Shown here: piece after piece, positions 36,336-45,095 of the stretch | Position numbering within the stretch: the first letter of the stretch is position 1 | Layout: every line of letters starts with the position of its first letter | NCBI RefSeq assembly: GCF_021462225.1 | Contig: NC_061812.1 | Span: 42,763,363-42,827,362, forward strand | Source of the DNA: Girardinichthys multiradiatus | Taxonomy: Eukaryota; Chordata; Actinopteri; Cyprinodontiformes; Goodeidae | Length of the DNA stretch: 64,000 bases | Direction: 5' to 3' | Notes under the pieces: generated by a model | Database searches by the model: none | What the model saw: the letters and a program-made list of their open reading frames with translations, nothing else | What the model was told of the DNA's origin: nothing | Position numbers and translations under genes: made by a program

Positions 36336-36537
36336 AACGAGACAAATATGGTATTATCGGAAACTGTTTGGCATCAGCACCAATTAAAAATAGAGGGGGT
36401 GTGTTTGTAAGCATCGTTAAACCTTGAATAACCCAATGAAAACAATAGGGCGTGCCTTAGTGTTTACTTTAAATACAGAGATAAAACTCTGCACTTTACA
36501 TGCAGCATTCGTTGGAAAAAAAGAACACCCGTTCAAT

Positions 36538-37492
36538 AATGGCTAGAGTTAAGAGAGTTTATCGTCAAGCGGAGGAGAAACGCAACGCGTGCCAAGATGA
36601 TGATGATGAACAAGCAACTGCATCATATACTTCCTCAACGGAGATACCTATCGGAATTCCCGTCGTGACATACTCTACCGATGATGAGGATCCAACATCA
36701 ACTTCAACAACCATGGTTGAAAATCAGACCTCGGTTCGGCCAAGAGGTATGTCAGTTCTGTGCGAAACCCCAGTGACCGTCTACCAGTATTCATCCCGTG
36801 AATTGAATGCTCCTAAGAAATCAACATACTACATCTGCAGGGTACAAAGACCCCCATTCAACACTCTGCAGGAAGAATGGTCTTTGGAGCCATATGGCCT
36901 GGTTGGCAGCTGGGGTTATATTTTCATGTATGAAATAGGAGAGCTTTGCCTGTATCAATTGGATCAAGATGAGGTATTTAATGGATCACTGGCTCTGTGT
37001 ACACTCACCCACAGCGACTGGGCTGTGTTAAAGCTTGCAATCCCGCACCTTAATGATAGCCCTGAAACAGTCTCAAGGCATGAGAGGGAGGAAGAAGAAG
37101 AAGAAGAAAATGAACTGTCTCCTCGACCTGTAAAACGGGCGAGAATGTTTCATATACCATCCGATGTTGAAATAGCTGAGAGAGAACCTCTCTTTAGCGC
37201 AGTGTGGGGGTCAAAAACCACAGCAAATGGCCGCTGGTCTTTTCGGGCAAGCAGACGCAGGAACAACCGGACGAGTCCCTCAGATCTGTTTGTGTTGGAG
37301 GCTTTCAATCAAGACTGCGGCGTATTCAAGACAATGCTGGCTCTGCCGTTTGAAGCTTGGGCAGAGAAGATGAGTGAAATTGGACATCGTCTTTCCGACC
37401 TTTTCCAAAAGTCACGAAGTTGGATCGATGTCATGTCAGTGAAAAAAACGCTGACGTTTCCTGTTTTACGTTTAGAACGAACCCTCTTCTGA
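36538..37492 (+). CDS. Polinton left-arm protein 1, unrecognised (about 317 aa)
   Basis: I do not recognise the family. The start at 36538 (MARVKRVYRQAEEKR) has a good context (AATAATGG); an upstream in-frame ATG at 36500 would add 13 residues. The protein has a basic N-terminus, an acidic, Ser/Thr-rich region (residues about 20-60), a compact hydrophobic middle with YYICRVQRPPFN and GSWGYIFMYEIGELCLYQLD, a glutamate run followed by the nuclear-signal-like RPVKRARM, and a hydrophobic helical tail. It lies next to the inverted repeat, the position of accessory or early genes in related viruses. A nuclear regulatory role is only a guess. Confidence 0.72.
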
Positions 37493-37512
37493 GGACACGC
37501 CCCTTCCTATGA

Positions 37513-37521
37513 TATATATAT
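37513..37521 (+). promoter_or_regulatory. TATA box candidate for left-arm gene 2
   Basis: TATATATAT between the stop of gene 1 (37492) and the ATG at 37563. A transcription start 25-30 bases downstream would exclude the upstream in-frame ATG at 37509 and favour 37563. Confidence 0.5.
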
Positions 37522-37562
37522 GGGGAGATAACTGCAAGCTCACAGACACTGAGAATCGTATC

Positions 37563-38402
37563 ATGAGAATGAGTGGACCGACACCATACAGGGATCTCTA
37601 CAACCACCGAGCACAGATCCACTTCTCTCCTGAGCACGATGAAAGCTTCAACATTGGACCATATCATCCGCCTTCCCCTGACCTCTTCTCACCATCCACC
37701 TCAACATCCTCATTCTCAGAGAACCACTTCAGTCCTGCATCACCTACAGGATACAACATGAAATATCTACCGCTTTCTCCAGACCTCTGCTCACCATCAC
37801 CGCTATTCATGACTGAGTCTGTAGACGCGAATGTCCTGCCTGAAGACATGAAGGTGGTCGTGGAGGAGGAGGTAGCCACCGGCTACTCACCCTCTACCGA
37901 AGCCCCTACACAAACCCTGGGACCGATGGAGGACCCTCAGCCTTCAGCAGAGGATGAGAGTAACCAGGAGGACGAAATTGACGGTTGGTTCTCAACCACC
38001 CTCATCAATACGGTGAAAACAGCGATACTTCATTTATTCAACATAACCTCTTTGAACTATCTCAGAGAAACCTGCTATGGATGTATAACGAACCACCCAA
38101 GCCAGCGTCAACACCATTGCCTGGAGGTACTGGGGGAGGATTATTACCAAGTCAACTTTCAACGCATCGTACGACGACTCGTAACCCCCAAACTCATTCC
38201 TGCTATTCAGAATCTTCTGGTACTTCGAAGCATACAAGCGGATGACTTCAGAGTGAAGACGATTGCCAAGACAGTTTTATATGAACTGAAATCGGTACAA
38301 GGCATCCACAGTGCAATAGCGCACGTTTATGATCGCATGGTCGATGAGAAACATCTCAAACAACTTAACTCTGTTTCAGAGTGCTATGGACTGACAAACT
38401 GA
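37563..38402 (+). CDS. Polinton left-arm protein 2, unrecognised, Cys/His cluster (about 279 aa)
   Basis: Not recognised. The start at 37563 (MRMSGPTPYRDLYNHR) is chosen over 37509 because a TATA-like run lies between them. The first 130 residues are Pro/Ser-rich and look disordered, with repeated SPDLxSPS motifs, and are followed by an acidic stretch. The C-terminal half is compact and predicted helical. It starts with a Cys/His cluster, CYGCITNHPSQRQHHC, that could bind zinc, then QRIVRRLVTPKLIPAIQNLL. An intrinsically disordered activation-like half plus a zinc-like domain fits a regulatory protein, but this is inference. A relation to small tumour-virus-like accessory proteins described for animal Polintons would need a profile search. 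Confidence 0.72.
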   Translation: MRMSGPTPYRDLYNHRAQIHFSPEHDESFNIGPYHPPSPDLFSPSTSTSSFSENHFSPASPTGYNMKYLPLSPDLCSPSPLFMTESVDANVLPEDMKVVVEEEVATGYSPSTEAPTQTLGPMEDPQPSAEDESNQEDEIDGWFSTTLINTVKTAILHLFNITSLNYLRETCYGCITNHPSQRQHHCLEVLGEDYYQVNFQRIVRRLVTPKLIPAIQNLLVLRSIQADDFRVKTIAKTVLYELKSVQGIHSAIAHVYDRMVDEKHLKQLNSVSECYGLTN

Positions 38403-38715
38403 TCTCACATGTTTGATGACTTGTTGTATCATTTTTTTTTTTTTTTTAGTATTCCAGTACTTTAGTTAATCTGCATTATATGATTTTTCTTCTTTTTTCT
38501 TTTTACTATTAAATACAATTAAAGTAGGAACATAGTAACCTTTCCCAAAAGTGTTGTTTAAAAGCTAGTAGTGTTTGAATTCATCTGCCTTTTATCTGAT
38601 TTTGTTTTCTGGTTGTTTTTTGTTTATATTAAATACAAAAATAAAATAAAAAAAATAAGGATAAATCTACCCTCCTGTGTGTTTTTTCTCATTATTTAAC
38701 AAGTAATCGGCAGAG
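38403..38715. other. AT-rich intergenic spacer in the Polinton
   Basis: Poly-T run near 38430-38447 and A-rich AATACAAAAATAAAATAAAA near 38630, which could hold poly(A) signals for left-arm gene 2 and the promoter of the integrase gene. Confidence 0.45.
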
Positions 38716-39804
38716 ATGGCAGGAAGACGGCTGATGAAGAAAGTATATTATAGCCCTTCAAATCCGGGAAGTTTTGGGGGTGTAGATAGGCTGAGGAGGG
38801 TTATGCAAGATGAAACGGGAAAGAAGGTTGCGGTTGAAAAAGTTAAAGATTTTTTATCAGGAGAAGATACCTATACTCTACATAAACCTGCAAGAATAAA
38901 GTTCCCGAGAAACAGAGTTTTTGTCACCAGACCATTGAGGCAGTTCCAGGCTGATCTCTGTGACATGCAAGCTCTGGCCATGGAAAATTATGGTTATAAT
39001 TATTTATTAACAGTCATTGACATCTTTTCAAAAAGGGCGTATGTACGAGTTTTGAAGAGGAAAACAGCCGCTGAGGTGGTAAAGGCATTTGAATCAGTTT
39101 TTACAGAAAGTCAGATCCCCAAAAAACTTCAGACTGATGCCGGTAAAGAATTTTTTTACAAGAAATTTAAGGTTTTATTGGAGAAACACGGTATTGAACA
39201 TTTTGCCACAGCGAGTGAAGCAAAAGCTTCAGTGGTCGAGAGATTTAACCGCACATTAAAAACAAGGATGTGGAGATATTTTACAGCTAACAATACCCGG
39301 CGGTACGTCGATGTACTGCAAAACCTAGCTAGAAGCTACAACCATTCCTATCACTCCAGCATTAAAATGAGCCCTATGGAAGTGACCCCAGAAAATGCCT
39401 TTCAAGTGTTTCAGAATCTGTATGATGTCAAGTCCAACGGATATTGCAAGGACTCAGTGACAACGTTTAAACAAGGGGATCTTGTCAGAATATCCAAGGT
39501 CCATGGAGTGTTTGACAAAAAATACGAACAGAGTTTTACGGATGAAGTGTTTACAGTGTATGACCGGATACCCCGTTCTCCTCCTGTATACAAACTCAAA
39601 GATTTGGATGGAGAACCTATCGAGGGTTCCTTTTACGCTGAAGAACTTCAAAAAGTAAAAATATTTAACGACAAGATGTATCAAGTGGAAAAAATATTAA
39701 AACGACGTACGGTCAAGGGAGTCAAACAGGTTTTTGTAAGCTGGAAAAACTGGCCTGAGAAATTCAACAGTTGGATCAAGTTTGATGAACTTCGAAACAT
39801 ATAA
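38716..39804 (+). CDS. Polinton integrase (retroviral type, with chromodomain)
   Basis: A 362-residue intact frame. The catalytic DDE triad is visible: Asp in RQFQADLCDM, Asp in LQTDAGKEFF, and Glu in SVVERFNRTLK, as in the rve fold. Downstream is an SH3-like DNA-binding region (FKQGDLVRISK), and the last 45 residues form a chromodomain (YQVEKILKRRTVKG and VSWKNWPEKFNSWIKFDEL). It would cut and join element ends to chromosomal DNA, making the 6-bp duplications seen at 36093 and 52977. A chromodomain suggests targeting to marked chromatin, as in Gypsy chromoviruses. Its stop codon overlaps the TATA box of the next gene. It appears undamaged. Confidence 0.95.
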   Translation: MAGRRLMKKVYYSPSNPGSFGGVDRLRRVMQDETGKKVAVEKVKDFLSGEDTYTLHKPARIKFPRNRVFVTRPLRQFQADLCDMQALAMENYGYNYLLTVIDIFSKRAYVRVLKRKTAAEVVKAFESVFTESQIPKKLQTDAGKEFFYKKFKVLLEKHGIEHFATASEAKASVVERFNRTLKTRMWRYFTANNTRRYVDVLQNLARSYNHSYHSSIKMSPMEVTPENAFQVFQNLYDVKSNGYCKDSVTTFKQGDLVRISKVHGVFDKKYEQSFTDEVFTVYDRIPRSPPVYKLKDLDGEPIEGSFYAEELQKVKIFNDKMYQVEKILKRRTVKGVKQVFVSWKNWPEKFNSWIKFDELRNI

Positions 39805-39808
39805 AAAA
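39800..39808 (+). promoter_or_regulatory. TATA box overlapping the integrase stop codon
   Basis: TATAAAAAA begins just before the TAA (39802-39804) of the integrase and lies 35-43 bases upstream of the minor capsid ATG (39843), good spacing for its promoter. Confidence 0.6.
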
Positions 39809-39842
39809 GGTTTGCACTAAACCTCACAGTTGACACAGCATC

Positions 39843-40616
39843 ATGAACCGTCAGGTAGAGGATGATGGCTTTTACGTTACTCTTCCATCTAATGCTAGCA
39901 TGGAAGTGTTTAAAAATAATACCAGTTCAAGTTTCCGTGTAAATTTAGCTCAACATATTGATTTAGAAGGCCAATGGATGGTTGCATTAGCCGAGATTTC
40001 ATATCCTCATACATGGCATAATTTACCGGATTATGATGCCTACTTTGAATGGAGGAAGGTTGGTGATGTGGAGATCAATACGCAAAGGATCAGAAGTGGC
40101 TACTATAACAGCGTTATTCAACTCGAGACAGAGATGGAAATGTTTTTCAAAAAATTGAAATCGGGTTTACGCATTAAATTCAGCAAAGTTCAAAAGAGAT
40201 TTGCATTTCAAGCAAACAGTCCGTATGAAATACGCTTCTTCAGCACTCTAGCTTATATGATGGGCGTGAAACCAGGGGAATGGATTCATGTTTCTGAACC
40301 AAAACTGGCTCCTTTTCCGGCGGATATAAAGGCTGGTTTCTATCACCTATACTGTTACAGCGACGTGGTCAGCCCTCAAATAGTAGGCGACACTTTTGCA
40401 CCTTTACTGCGGACCGTCAAAGTACAAGGCACATTCGGTGATATGATTACTCAGACGTTTAACCCCGCCCACTACCTTCCAGTCTCCAGAAGACATATTG
40501 AAAATATCAATATAGAAATTAAATCGGACCAAAACGTTCCTGTAAATTTCGTCTATGGAAAGACCGTCATAAGACTACACTTCAGACCGGTGATATCACA
40601 ACGTAGCCTGAGATAA
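39843..40616 (+). CDS. Polinton minor capsid (penton-like) protein
   Basis: 257 residues, intact. It begins MNRQVEDDGFYVTLPSNASM and contains NNTSSSFRVNLAQHIDLEGQW and VALAEISYPHTWHNLPD, a pattern typical of the single-jelly-roll minor capsid (penton) proteins of Polintons and adenovirus-like relatives. It would form capsid vertices. Position between integrase and the basic core or membrane-active protein is the expected one. No stops or frameshifts seen. Confidence 0.82.
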   Translation: MNRQVEDDGFYVTLPSNASMEVFKNNTSSSFRVNLAQHIDLEGQWMVALAEISYPHTWHNLPDYDAYFEWRKVGDVEINTQRIRSGYYNSVIQLETEMEMFFKKLKSGLRIKFSKVQKRFAFQANSPYEIRFFSTLAYMMGVKPGEWIHVSEPKLAPFPADIKAGFYHLYCYSDVVSPQIVGDTFAPLLRTVKVQGTFGDMITQTFNPAHYLPVSRRHIENINIEIKSDQNVPVNFVYGKTVIRLHFRPVISQRSLR

Positions 40617-40648
40617 ATTTTATTTGTATAAACTATTCCAGAGATATG

Positions 40649-40655
40649 TATATAA
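40649..40655 (+). promoter_or_regulatory. TATA box candidate for the pVI/pX-like gene
   Basis: TATATAA. A start site about 25-30 bases downstream falls after the in-frame ATG at 40669, favouring the ATG at 40729. Confidence 0.5.
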
Positions 40656-40728
40656 CCTCTAAGATTGATTGGTTATCATTCATATTACGCTGGTCATTCA
40701 ACACTGCATCAAGCAGGCAAGAGAGAAC

Positions 40729-41172
40729 ATGGCACAGCTAAGTCTGAGACGTGATCCAAATCGCTTTGTAAATTACTATGTAAGTCAATCAGGCGGTAAT
40801 CTGCCAGGGTTTTATGGGGCCCCGGTCATGTACGGACGCGGAATTGGATCATTATTTTCAAAATTATTCCGCTTCGTATCCCCTCTGGTTAAAAAAGGAT
40901 TTGCAATTGCAAAACCCCATCTTAAAACGGCTGCATCAAATATCGCTTCGGATGTCATCGGTAGAGCCGTGAGTAAAATGAGTGGTTCTACACGCACCGA
41001 CGGTCAAGAAGGTTCAGGAATTATGGTTTTATCCAAAAGACCCAGAACAAGACCCCCTGGTGATCGTTTAAGGACAGTTAAAAAACACCAACAAACGCGA
41101 AAAAGGAGATCAGTTGGAGCTGACAAACGAAGAGGAAGGAAGTCATCCGCAAGTTTTGATATATTTAAATAA
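40729..41172 (+). CDS. Adenovirus pVI/pX-like basic virion protein
   Basis: 147 residues from the preferred ATG at 40729 (MAQLSLRRDPNRFVNYYV); an upstream ATG at 40669 would add 20 residues. The middle has GRGIGSLFSKLFRFVSPLVK, an amphipathic glycine-containing segment, and a long helix. The C-terminus is very basic with repeated RR/KR (RKRRSVGADKRRGRKSS). This layout matches small core or membrane-active proteins of adenovirus-like particles, often matured by the adenain-like protease. GIGSLFSK has the glycine-rich look of a processing region. The stop overlaps the next start (TAATG). Function is inferred from position and composition. Confidence 0.65.
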   Translation: MAQLSLRRDPNRFVNYYVSQSGGNLPGFYGAPVMYGRGIGSLFSKLFRFVSPLVKKGFAIAKPHLKTAASNIASDVIGRAVSKMSGSTRTDGQEGSGIMVLSKRPRTRPPGDRLRTVKKHQQTRKRRSVGADKRRGRKSSASFDIFK

Positions 41173-42479
41173 TGGCTCTTTTACATAACAAATCATCAGA
41201 GTGCACGCTGGCAGAGTTGGACTTATTTTCTGCCCCGATGACACAGCTATCGATCGAAGATAAAATTTACACCGAGATCCAGCCTTTATCAGCAATCACA
41301 GATGGAGGGCCGATCGAGTTTTTCATTCCGGGAGACGGAGAAAAGTATCTGGATCTCAACGATACGCTGTTGCATCTCAGAGTGAAAATTACTAACGAGA
41401 ATGGAACAAACCTGCCAGATGATGCACCTGTAGGGCTCATCAACTACCCGTTAAACACCATCTTCAGTCAGTGTGACGTCACTCTCGGAGATCGAATGAT
41501 TTCACAATCCAGCGCTACACATCCATATAGAGCCATGATTGAGACATTGTTAAACTTTTCTGAGGATTCTTTAAAAACCCAGTTTAGCTCTGGTCTTTTT
41601 TATAAAGACACTGCAGGTGCTCTGAACTCTATTGTTACAACTAACGGCCCTAACCAAGGTCTTAACAGCAGAGCAGGCTTTACGGCAAATTCCAGGGAGG
41701 TACATCTCCTAGGCCCCCTGCATGCAGACATATTTTTCTGCGAGAGACTTCTTTTAAACTCTGTTGACCTTAAAATTAAACTTACAAGAGCCAACGATGT
41801 CTTTTGTCTCATGGCCGCAAGAGACTCCACTTACAAACTCAGGATATTAGGAGCATCTCTTTTTATCAAAAAAGTTACTGTCTCTCCAGCTGTATGACTG
41901 GGTCACACTACAGCTTTAATGAAAGCAAATGCTCTGTATCCACTTTCACGTGTGAATGTAAAAACATATTCCATCCCTGAAAATTCAAGGGTATGCAACC
42001 AAGAGAATCTTTTCTTAGGCGTCTTTCCCAAGTATGTGGTGATTGCGTTACTGGATCATGACGCTTTTACAGGAACACGCAATCTCAATCCGTTTGACTT
42101 TAATCATTTTGATATGGAATATTTAGCTTTGTGTAAGGATGGCAGACAAATTCCTGCTAAAGCCTTCCAGCCAAATTTTAACCAAGGTCATTCAGTGAGA
42201 GAGTATTACAACTTGTTTACAGCTACAGGACGACATCTAAAAGATCTTCCACTGAGTATAACACGTCAGGAATTTAATCAAGGATACTCTCTATTCACAT
42301 TTAATCTTAACCCGGGCGAGGACACAGATGCTCTATCTCCAGTTTCCAGTGGGAATTTAAGATTGGAAATGCGCTTCAGAAACCCGTTGCGTCATACCAC
42401 CACGCTGATCATCTACGCTTGTTATGATTCTATTTTAGAGATTGATTCAAAGAGGCGTGTGCTGGTGGATTATTATTAA
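41172..42479 (+). pseudogene. Polinton major capsid protein, one in-frame stop
   Basis: A double-jelly-roll major capsid (hexon-like) protein reading as one frame of 435 codons except for a TGA at 41895-41897. The N-terminal part (MALLHNKSSECTLAELDLFS) and motifs such as FFIPGDGEKYLDLNDTLLHL and INYPLNTIFSQCDVTLGD fit Polinton capsids; the part after the stop includes SRVCNQENLFLGVFPKYV and LEMRFRNPL. The frame is otherwise open on both sides, so one point mutation (CGA to TGA is the simplest) explains it. The start overlaps the previous stop by one base. The full protein would build the capsid shell; the stop prevents that unless read through. Confidence 0.85.
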
Positions 42480-42490
42480 TCTAATCAGGC

Positions 42491-43033
42491 ATGAATAATC
42501 ATGAAATTGAGAGCCTGATGCGTCATCTGCTGGGAGATTTGTTTTGCGGTGTGTGGCCGTGCGACCAGCTGCCGCTGCTAGCTGACAAATTCCCAGGGCC
42601 GGGCTACTTTATTGTGAACACGCATCCTTCACACATGCCGGGGGAACACTGGCTAGCTCTGACATTGGATGAGAATGGTCAATCCAGCTTTTTTGACTCT
42701 TATGGATTCTCTCCGGATTTCGAGTTCTACCCGTCAAGCATCGTAACATTTTTAGAAGACAGATCCTCAAAAATATTGTATCATAATAATCAGCTTTAAA
42801 ACACTCTGTCCACTGTGTGCGGTCACCATTGCATTTTTTATCTATGTCATAGAGCGTGCGGATTATCAATGCAGCAAGTGTTGTCGAAATACACCGGAGA
42901 TGTGATTAAGAATGATTTAATGGTATCTAACTTTGTGAAAAAATATCAGAAATGTGTCATTAATCAAAGTTGTACATTTTATACTCACGGAACATGCTCT
43001 TTGGAGATGTTTCTGGATTGTTATGGAATTTAA
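42491..43033 (+). pseudogene. Adenain-like cysteine protease, one in-frame stop
   Basis: Catalytic His lies in MPGEHWLALTL with the following FFDSYG, and the catalytic Cys in TVCGHHCIFYLCHRACG, the order known for adenovirus protease and its Polinton relatives (C5/Ulp1-like fold). A TAA at 42797-42799 separates them in the same frame. CAA to TAA is the simplest change. About 180 residues in total, short like other Polinton proteases. The enzyme would mature capsid and core proteins. It is the last rightward gene; overlapping poly(A) signals follow. Confidence 0.87.
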
Positions 43034-43156
43034 AATGTCTTATTTTTTTTTTCATTGTTTGTTTTTTTTTTTCTTCTTATGATTTAATATTTGTGTAATG
43101 ATATCATATGTTAGTGTGTGAAGTAGAGAACGAAGTTAGACTTGAAAAATATAATC

Positions 43157-43178
43157 AATAAATATTTTATTGAATAAA
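43157..43178. terminator. Overlapping bidirectional poly(A) signals
   Basis: Plus AATAAA at 43157-43162 and 43173-43178, minus AATAAA (TTTATT) at 43166-43171. They sit at the convergence point of the two Polinton gene sets, between protease (43033) and the minus-strand gene ending at 43216. Confidence 0.65.
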
Positions 43179-43215
43179 AGAAATAGACTACATGTTTCAT
43201 TTTTCTTATAACGGT

Positions 43216-44046
43216 TTATGGTGAAAATGTAATCCATCGGGGTGGTAGTGTCGTCTTACGAAGAGACCTTTTTGATCTCCCATCAGCATTTTTTGGATCT
43301 TCCAGCTCAGATCTCGACCAGTAGGGAGAATGAGTTATCTGCCTTCTTCTTCTTTTTCTTCTCTGCTTAACGCTGGGGGGTGTACCCCCATTTTCAATCG
43401 ATGTACCCTCTGTTTTGAAACGTCTATATTCTTCACGAGCATAAGGGTTAATGACTGAAGATATAGGTATGTTTACTTCTGACATGGAGTGTAGAAAATC
43501 AGACCATCCTCGGGTTTGTGATGCTCCAGATTTTTTAAACGGAAGCATGAGATTTTTCAACAAATCAATCATATGGGACCCCTTTATAACATTTCCGTTA
43601 AATACAAATTCACCTCGCGAAGTCCAACTCTCACTTCTTTCAGATAATTTCTTCAAAATGTACTCGGCATTTTTACGATTGTGTTTAGGAAGGCTTTTCA
43701 GTACTTCCGTAAGAACCTGATCCTTAGGGGCCTCGTCCTGCCCTGGGCCTTGTTTTTCTTGGGACCGCTCATGTTCAGGAACCTCTGTGTCACGCTGCAG
43801 CGTTAAACTGACCCGCTGGTTTTTTTCTTTGACACCTTGCTTAAGTAAAGTCAGATACCTCTGGAGAAGAGCATCGTATCTCTTGATTTTTTCATAAGAA
43901 GTCAAACCCGGCTCGTTTAATATCGCTCTCATTTCAGCATCCAAATTCTCCTCCGCCGTCTGTCTGATGGACGTGTCTGACTGGGTCAGACACTTGAATT
44001 GATGAGGTGAAATGAGAAACATCTTCTGCGATGTTCTGAGAGACAT
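43216..44046 (-). CDS. Polinton protein of unknown function, probably virion (276 aa)
   Basis: Intact frame. The N-terminal half is helical and charged (RQTAEENLDAEMRAILNEPG, YEKIKRYDALLQRYLTLLKQ), suggesting coiled coil. The middle has RSESWTSRGEFVFNGNVIKG and a conserved-looking region before RGWSDFLHSMSEVNIPI. The tail is strongly basic (KQRRKRRRRQITHSPYW). Similar-sized proteins sit beside the ATPase in other vertebrate Polintons, but I cannot name the function. Its ATG overlaps the stop of the upstream gene (TAATG at 44044-44048), so the two are closely coupled. Confidence 0.72.
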   Translation of the reverse strand: MSLRTSQKMFLISPHQFKCLTQSDTSIRQTAEENLDAEMRAILNEPGLTSYEKIKRYDALLQRYLTLLKQGVKEKNQRVSLTLQRDTEVPEHERSQEKQGPGQDEAPKDQVLTEVLKSLPKHNRKNAEYILKKLSERSESWTSRGEFVFNGNVIKGSHMIDLLKNLMLPFKKSGASQTRGWSDFLHSMSEVNIPISSVINPYAREEYRRFKTEGTSIENGGTPPSVKQRRKRRRRQITHSPYWSRSELEDPKNADGRSKRSLRKTTLPPRWITFSP

Positions 44047-44387
44047 TATCTCCTGATGATTCCACCCACTAGATCACCGATCAAGGGTGCAAGAGCCATT
44101 AAGATGGGGAGAATAAAACCACCTCGTTGCTTTTTGAGAGCCAACTGTTTAGTTTTTATCCCGGTTCTTTTATCACCCAACAATCTGATGATATTTCTTT
44201 GTTTCTTCAATTGTCGGTGTTGAGAGGGTGATAGTTTAATGTTACCTTTTAGGATATTCAGTGCAATCTCGCACAGAGCCTGAATAAAGTCGGGAGAGCA
44301 GTGTGCGAGAATATCTTTACGTTTCTGTGGACAGGCCTGGTACAAAGCTCTGAATAATGGTAAATTCCTTTTTATACGCACTGACAT
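44046..44387 (-). CDS. Small basic protein with C-terminal hydrophobic segment (113 aa)
   Basis: Intact. It begins MSVRIKRNLPLFRALYQACP, has a helical middle with cysteines and many lysines and ends in a hydrophobic glycine-rich segment, GGFILPILMALAPLIGDLVG. This makes it a candidate membrane-active or core virion protein; glycine pairs before the segment might be a protease site. Immediate downstream partner of the ATPase gene (6-base gap). Confidence 0.7.
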   Translation of the reverse strand: MSVRIKRNLPLFRALYQACPQKRKDILAHCSPDFIQALCEIALNILKGNIKLSPSQHRQLKKQRNIIRLLGDKRTGIKTKQLALKKQRGGFILPILMALAPLIGDLVGGIIRR

Positions 44388-44393
44388 GATTAC

Positions 44394-45065
44394 TTACTTT
44401 GTTCTGGGTACGTACACAGCAGGCCACTGCTGAGGAAGTATCCCCATTCTCAGTCTGAAATGTTCTGGGCAGGTAGGCGTAAAATCGATGATTAAATATC
44501 CATGAGCTTCTCTCGTTGCGTCTTCAAAACTCTCCAAGAAGAGACCCTTTTGAGATGGAAACATTTGGCGGGCCAGTATATTCAGCTGGAGTTTATCTCT
44601 CGGGTTCTTAAACAACACCATATAATTACAGTTCAAACTAATAGTGCGACTGAACTTTCCCTGATGAAAAACATTCTGAGTCAACATCATAACACTCATA
44701 TTACGATGGTGACGAAACTGGGTAAAGACCTTCATCACGTTTTCATCATCTGAGGCTTGAGCAATAACATCGTCTAGAATAATCAGATGATTCTGATCAG
44801 GAGGAAACAGGTTTTCATCTTCAAAAGAATGAGGCAATCCTTCCACAAAGGTAATATTTTTATTCATCTTCTGCAATTCAGCATACATGGGTTGAAAAGA
44901 TGTGTAAATCCATACAATATTTTCTGGAACAATATCCATGACATGATTACAGTTTTGTAAAATACTTTTTACAAAGAAAGTTTTCCCGCAGCCGCTGGGT
45001 CCAACTATCATACATGAGAAAGGTGCTCTAAATCTAGGATCAAAATCAATCTCCTGTAAATCCAT
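44394..45065 (-). CDS. Polinton DNA-packaging ATPase (FtsK/HerA type)
   Basis: 223 residues, intact. Walker A is APFSCMIVGPSGCGKTFFVK (residues about 14-33), Walker B is HLIILDDVIA (about residues 92-101), and downstream are FRHHRNMSVMMLTQNVFHQG, with the sensor Gln, and a hydrophobic C-terminal domain. It belongs to the A32-like FtsK/HerA ATPases that pump DNA into capsids of Polintons, virophages and large DNA viruses. The short upstream gap from the polymerase start of the next gene is AT-rich (AATAAAATAAAAAG), a possible promoter. Confidence 0.94.
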   Translation of the reverse strand: MDLQEIDFDPRFRAPFSCMIVGPSGCGKTFFVKSILQNCNHVMDIVPENIVWIYTSFQPMYAELQKMNKNITFVEGLPHSFEDENLFPPDQNHLIILDDVIAQASDDENVMKVFTQFRHHRNMSVMMLTQNVFHQGKFSRTISLNCNYMVLFKNPRDKLQLNILARQMFPSQKGLFLESFEDATREAHGYLIIDFTPTCPEHFRLRMGILPQQWPAVYVPRTK

Positions 45066-45095
45066 GTGACTTTTTATTTTATTTCTTCTTCAACT

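Noticed and set aside
36538..38402. Retinoblastoma-binding LxCxE motif in left-arm proteins
   Set aside because: I searched both products by eye and found no true LxCxE.
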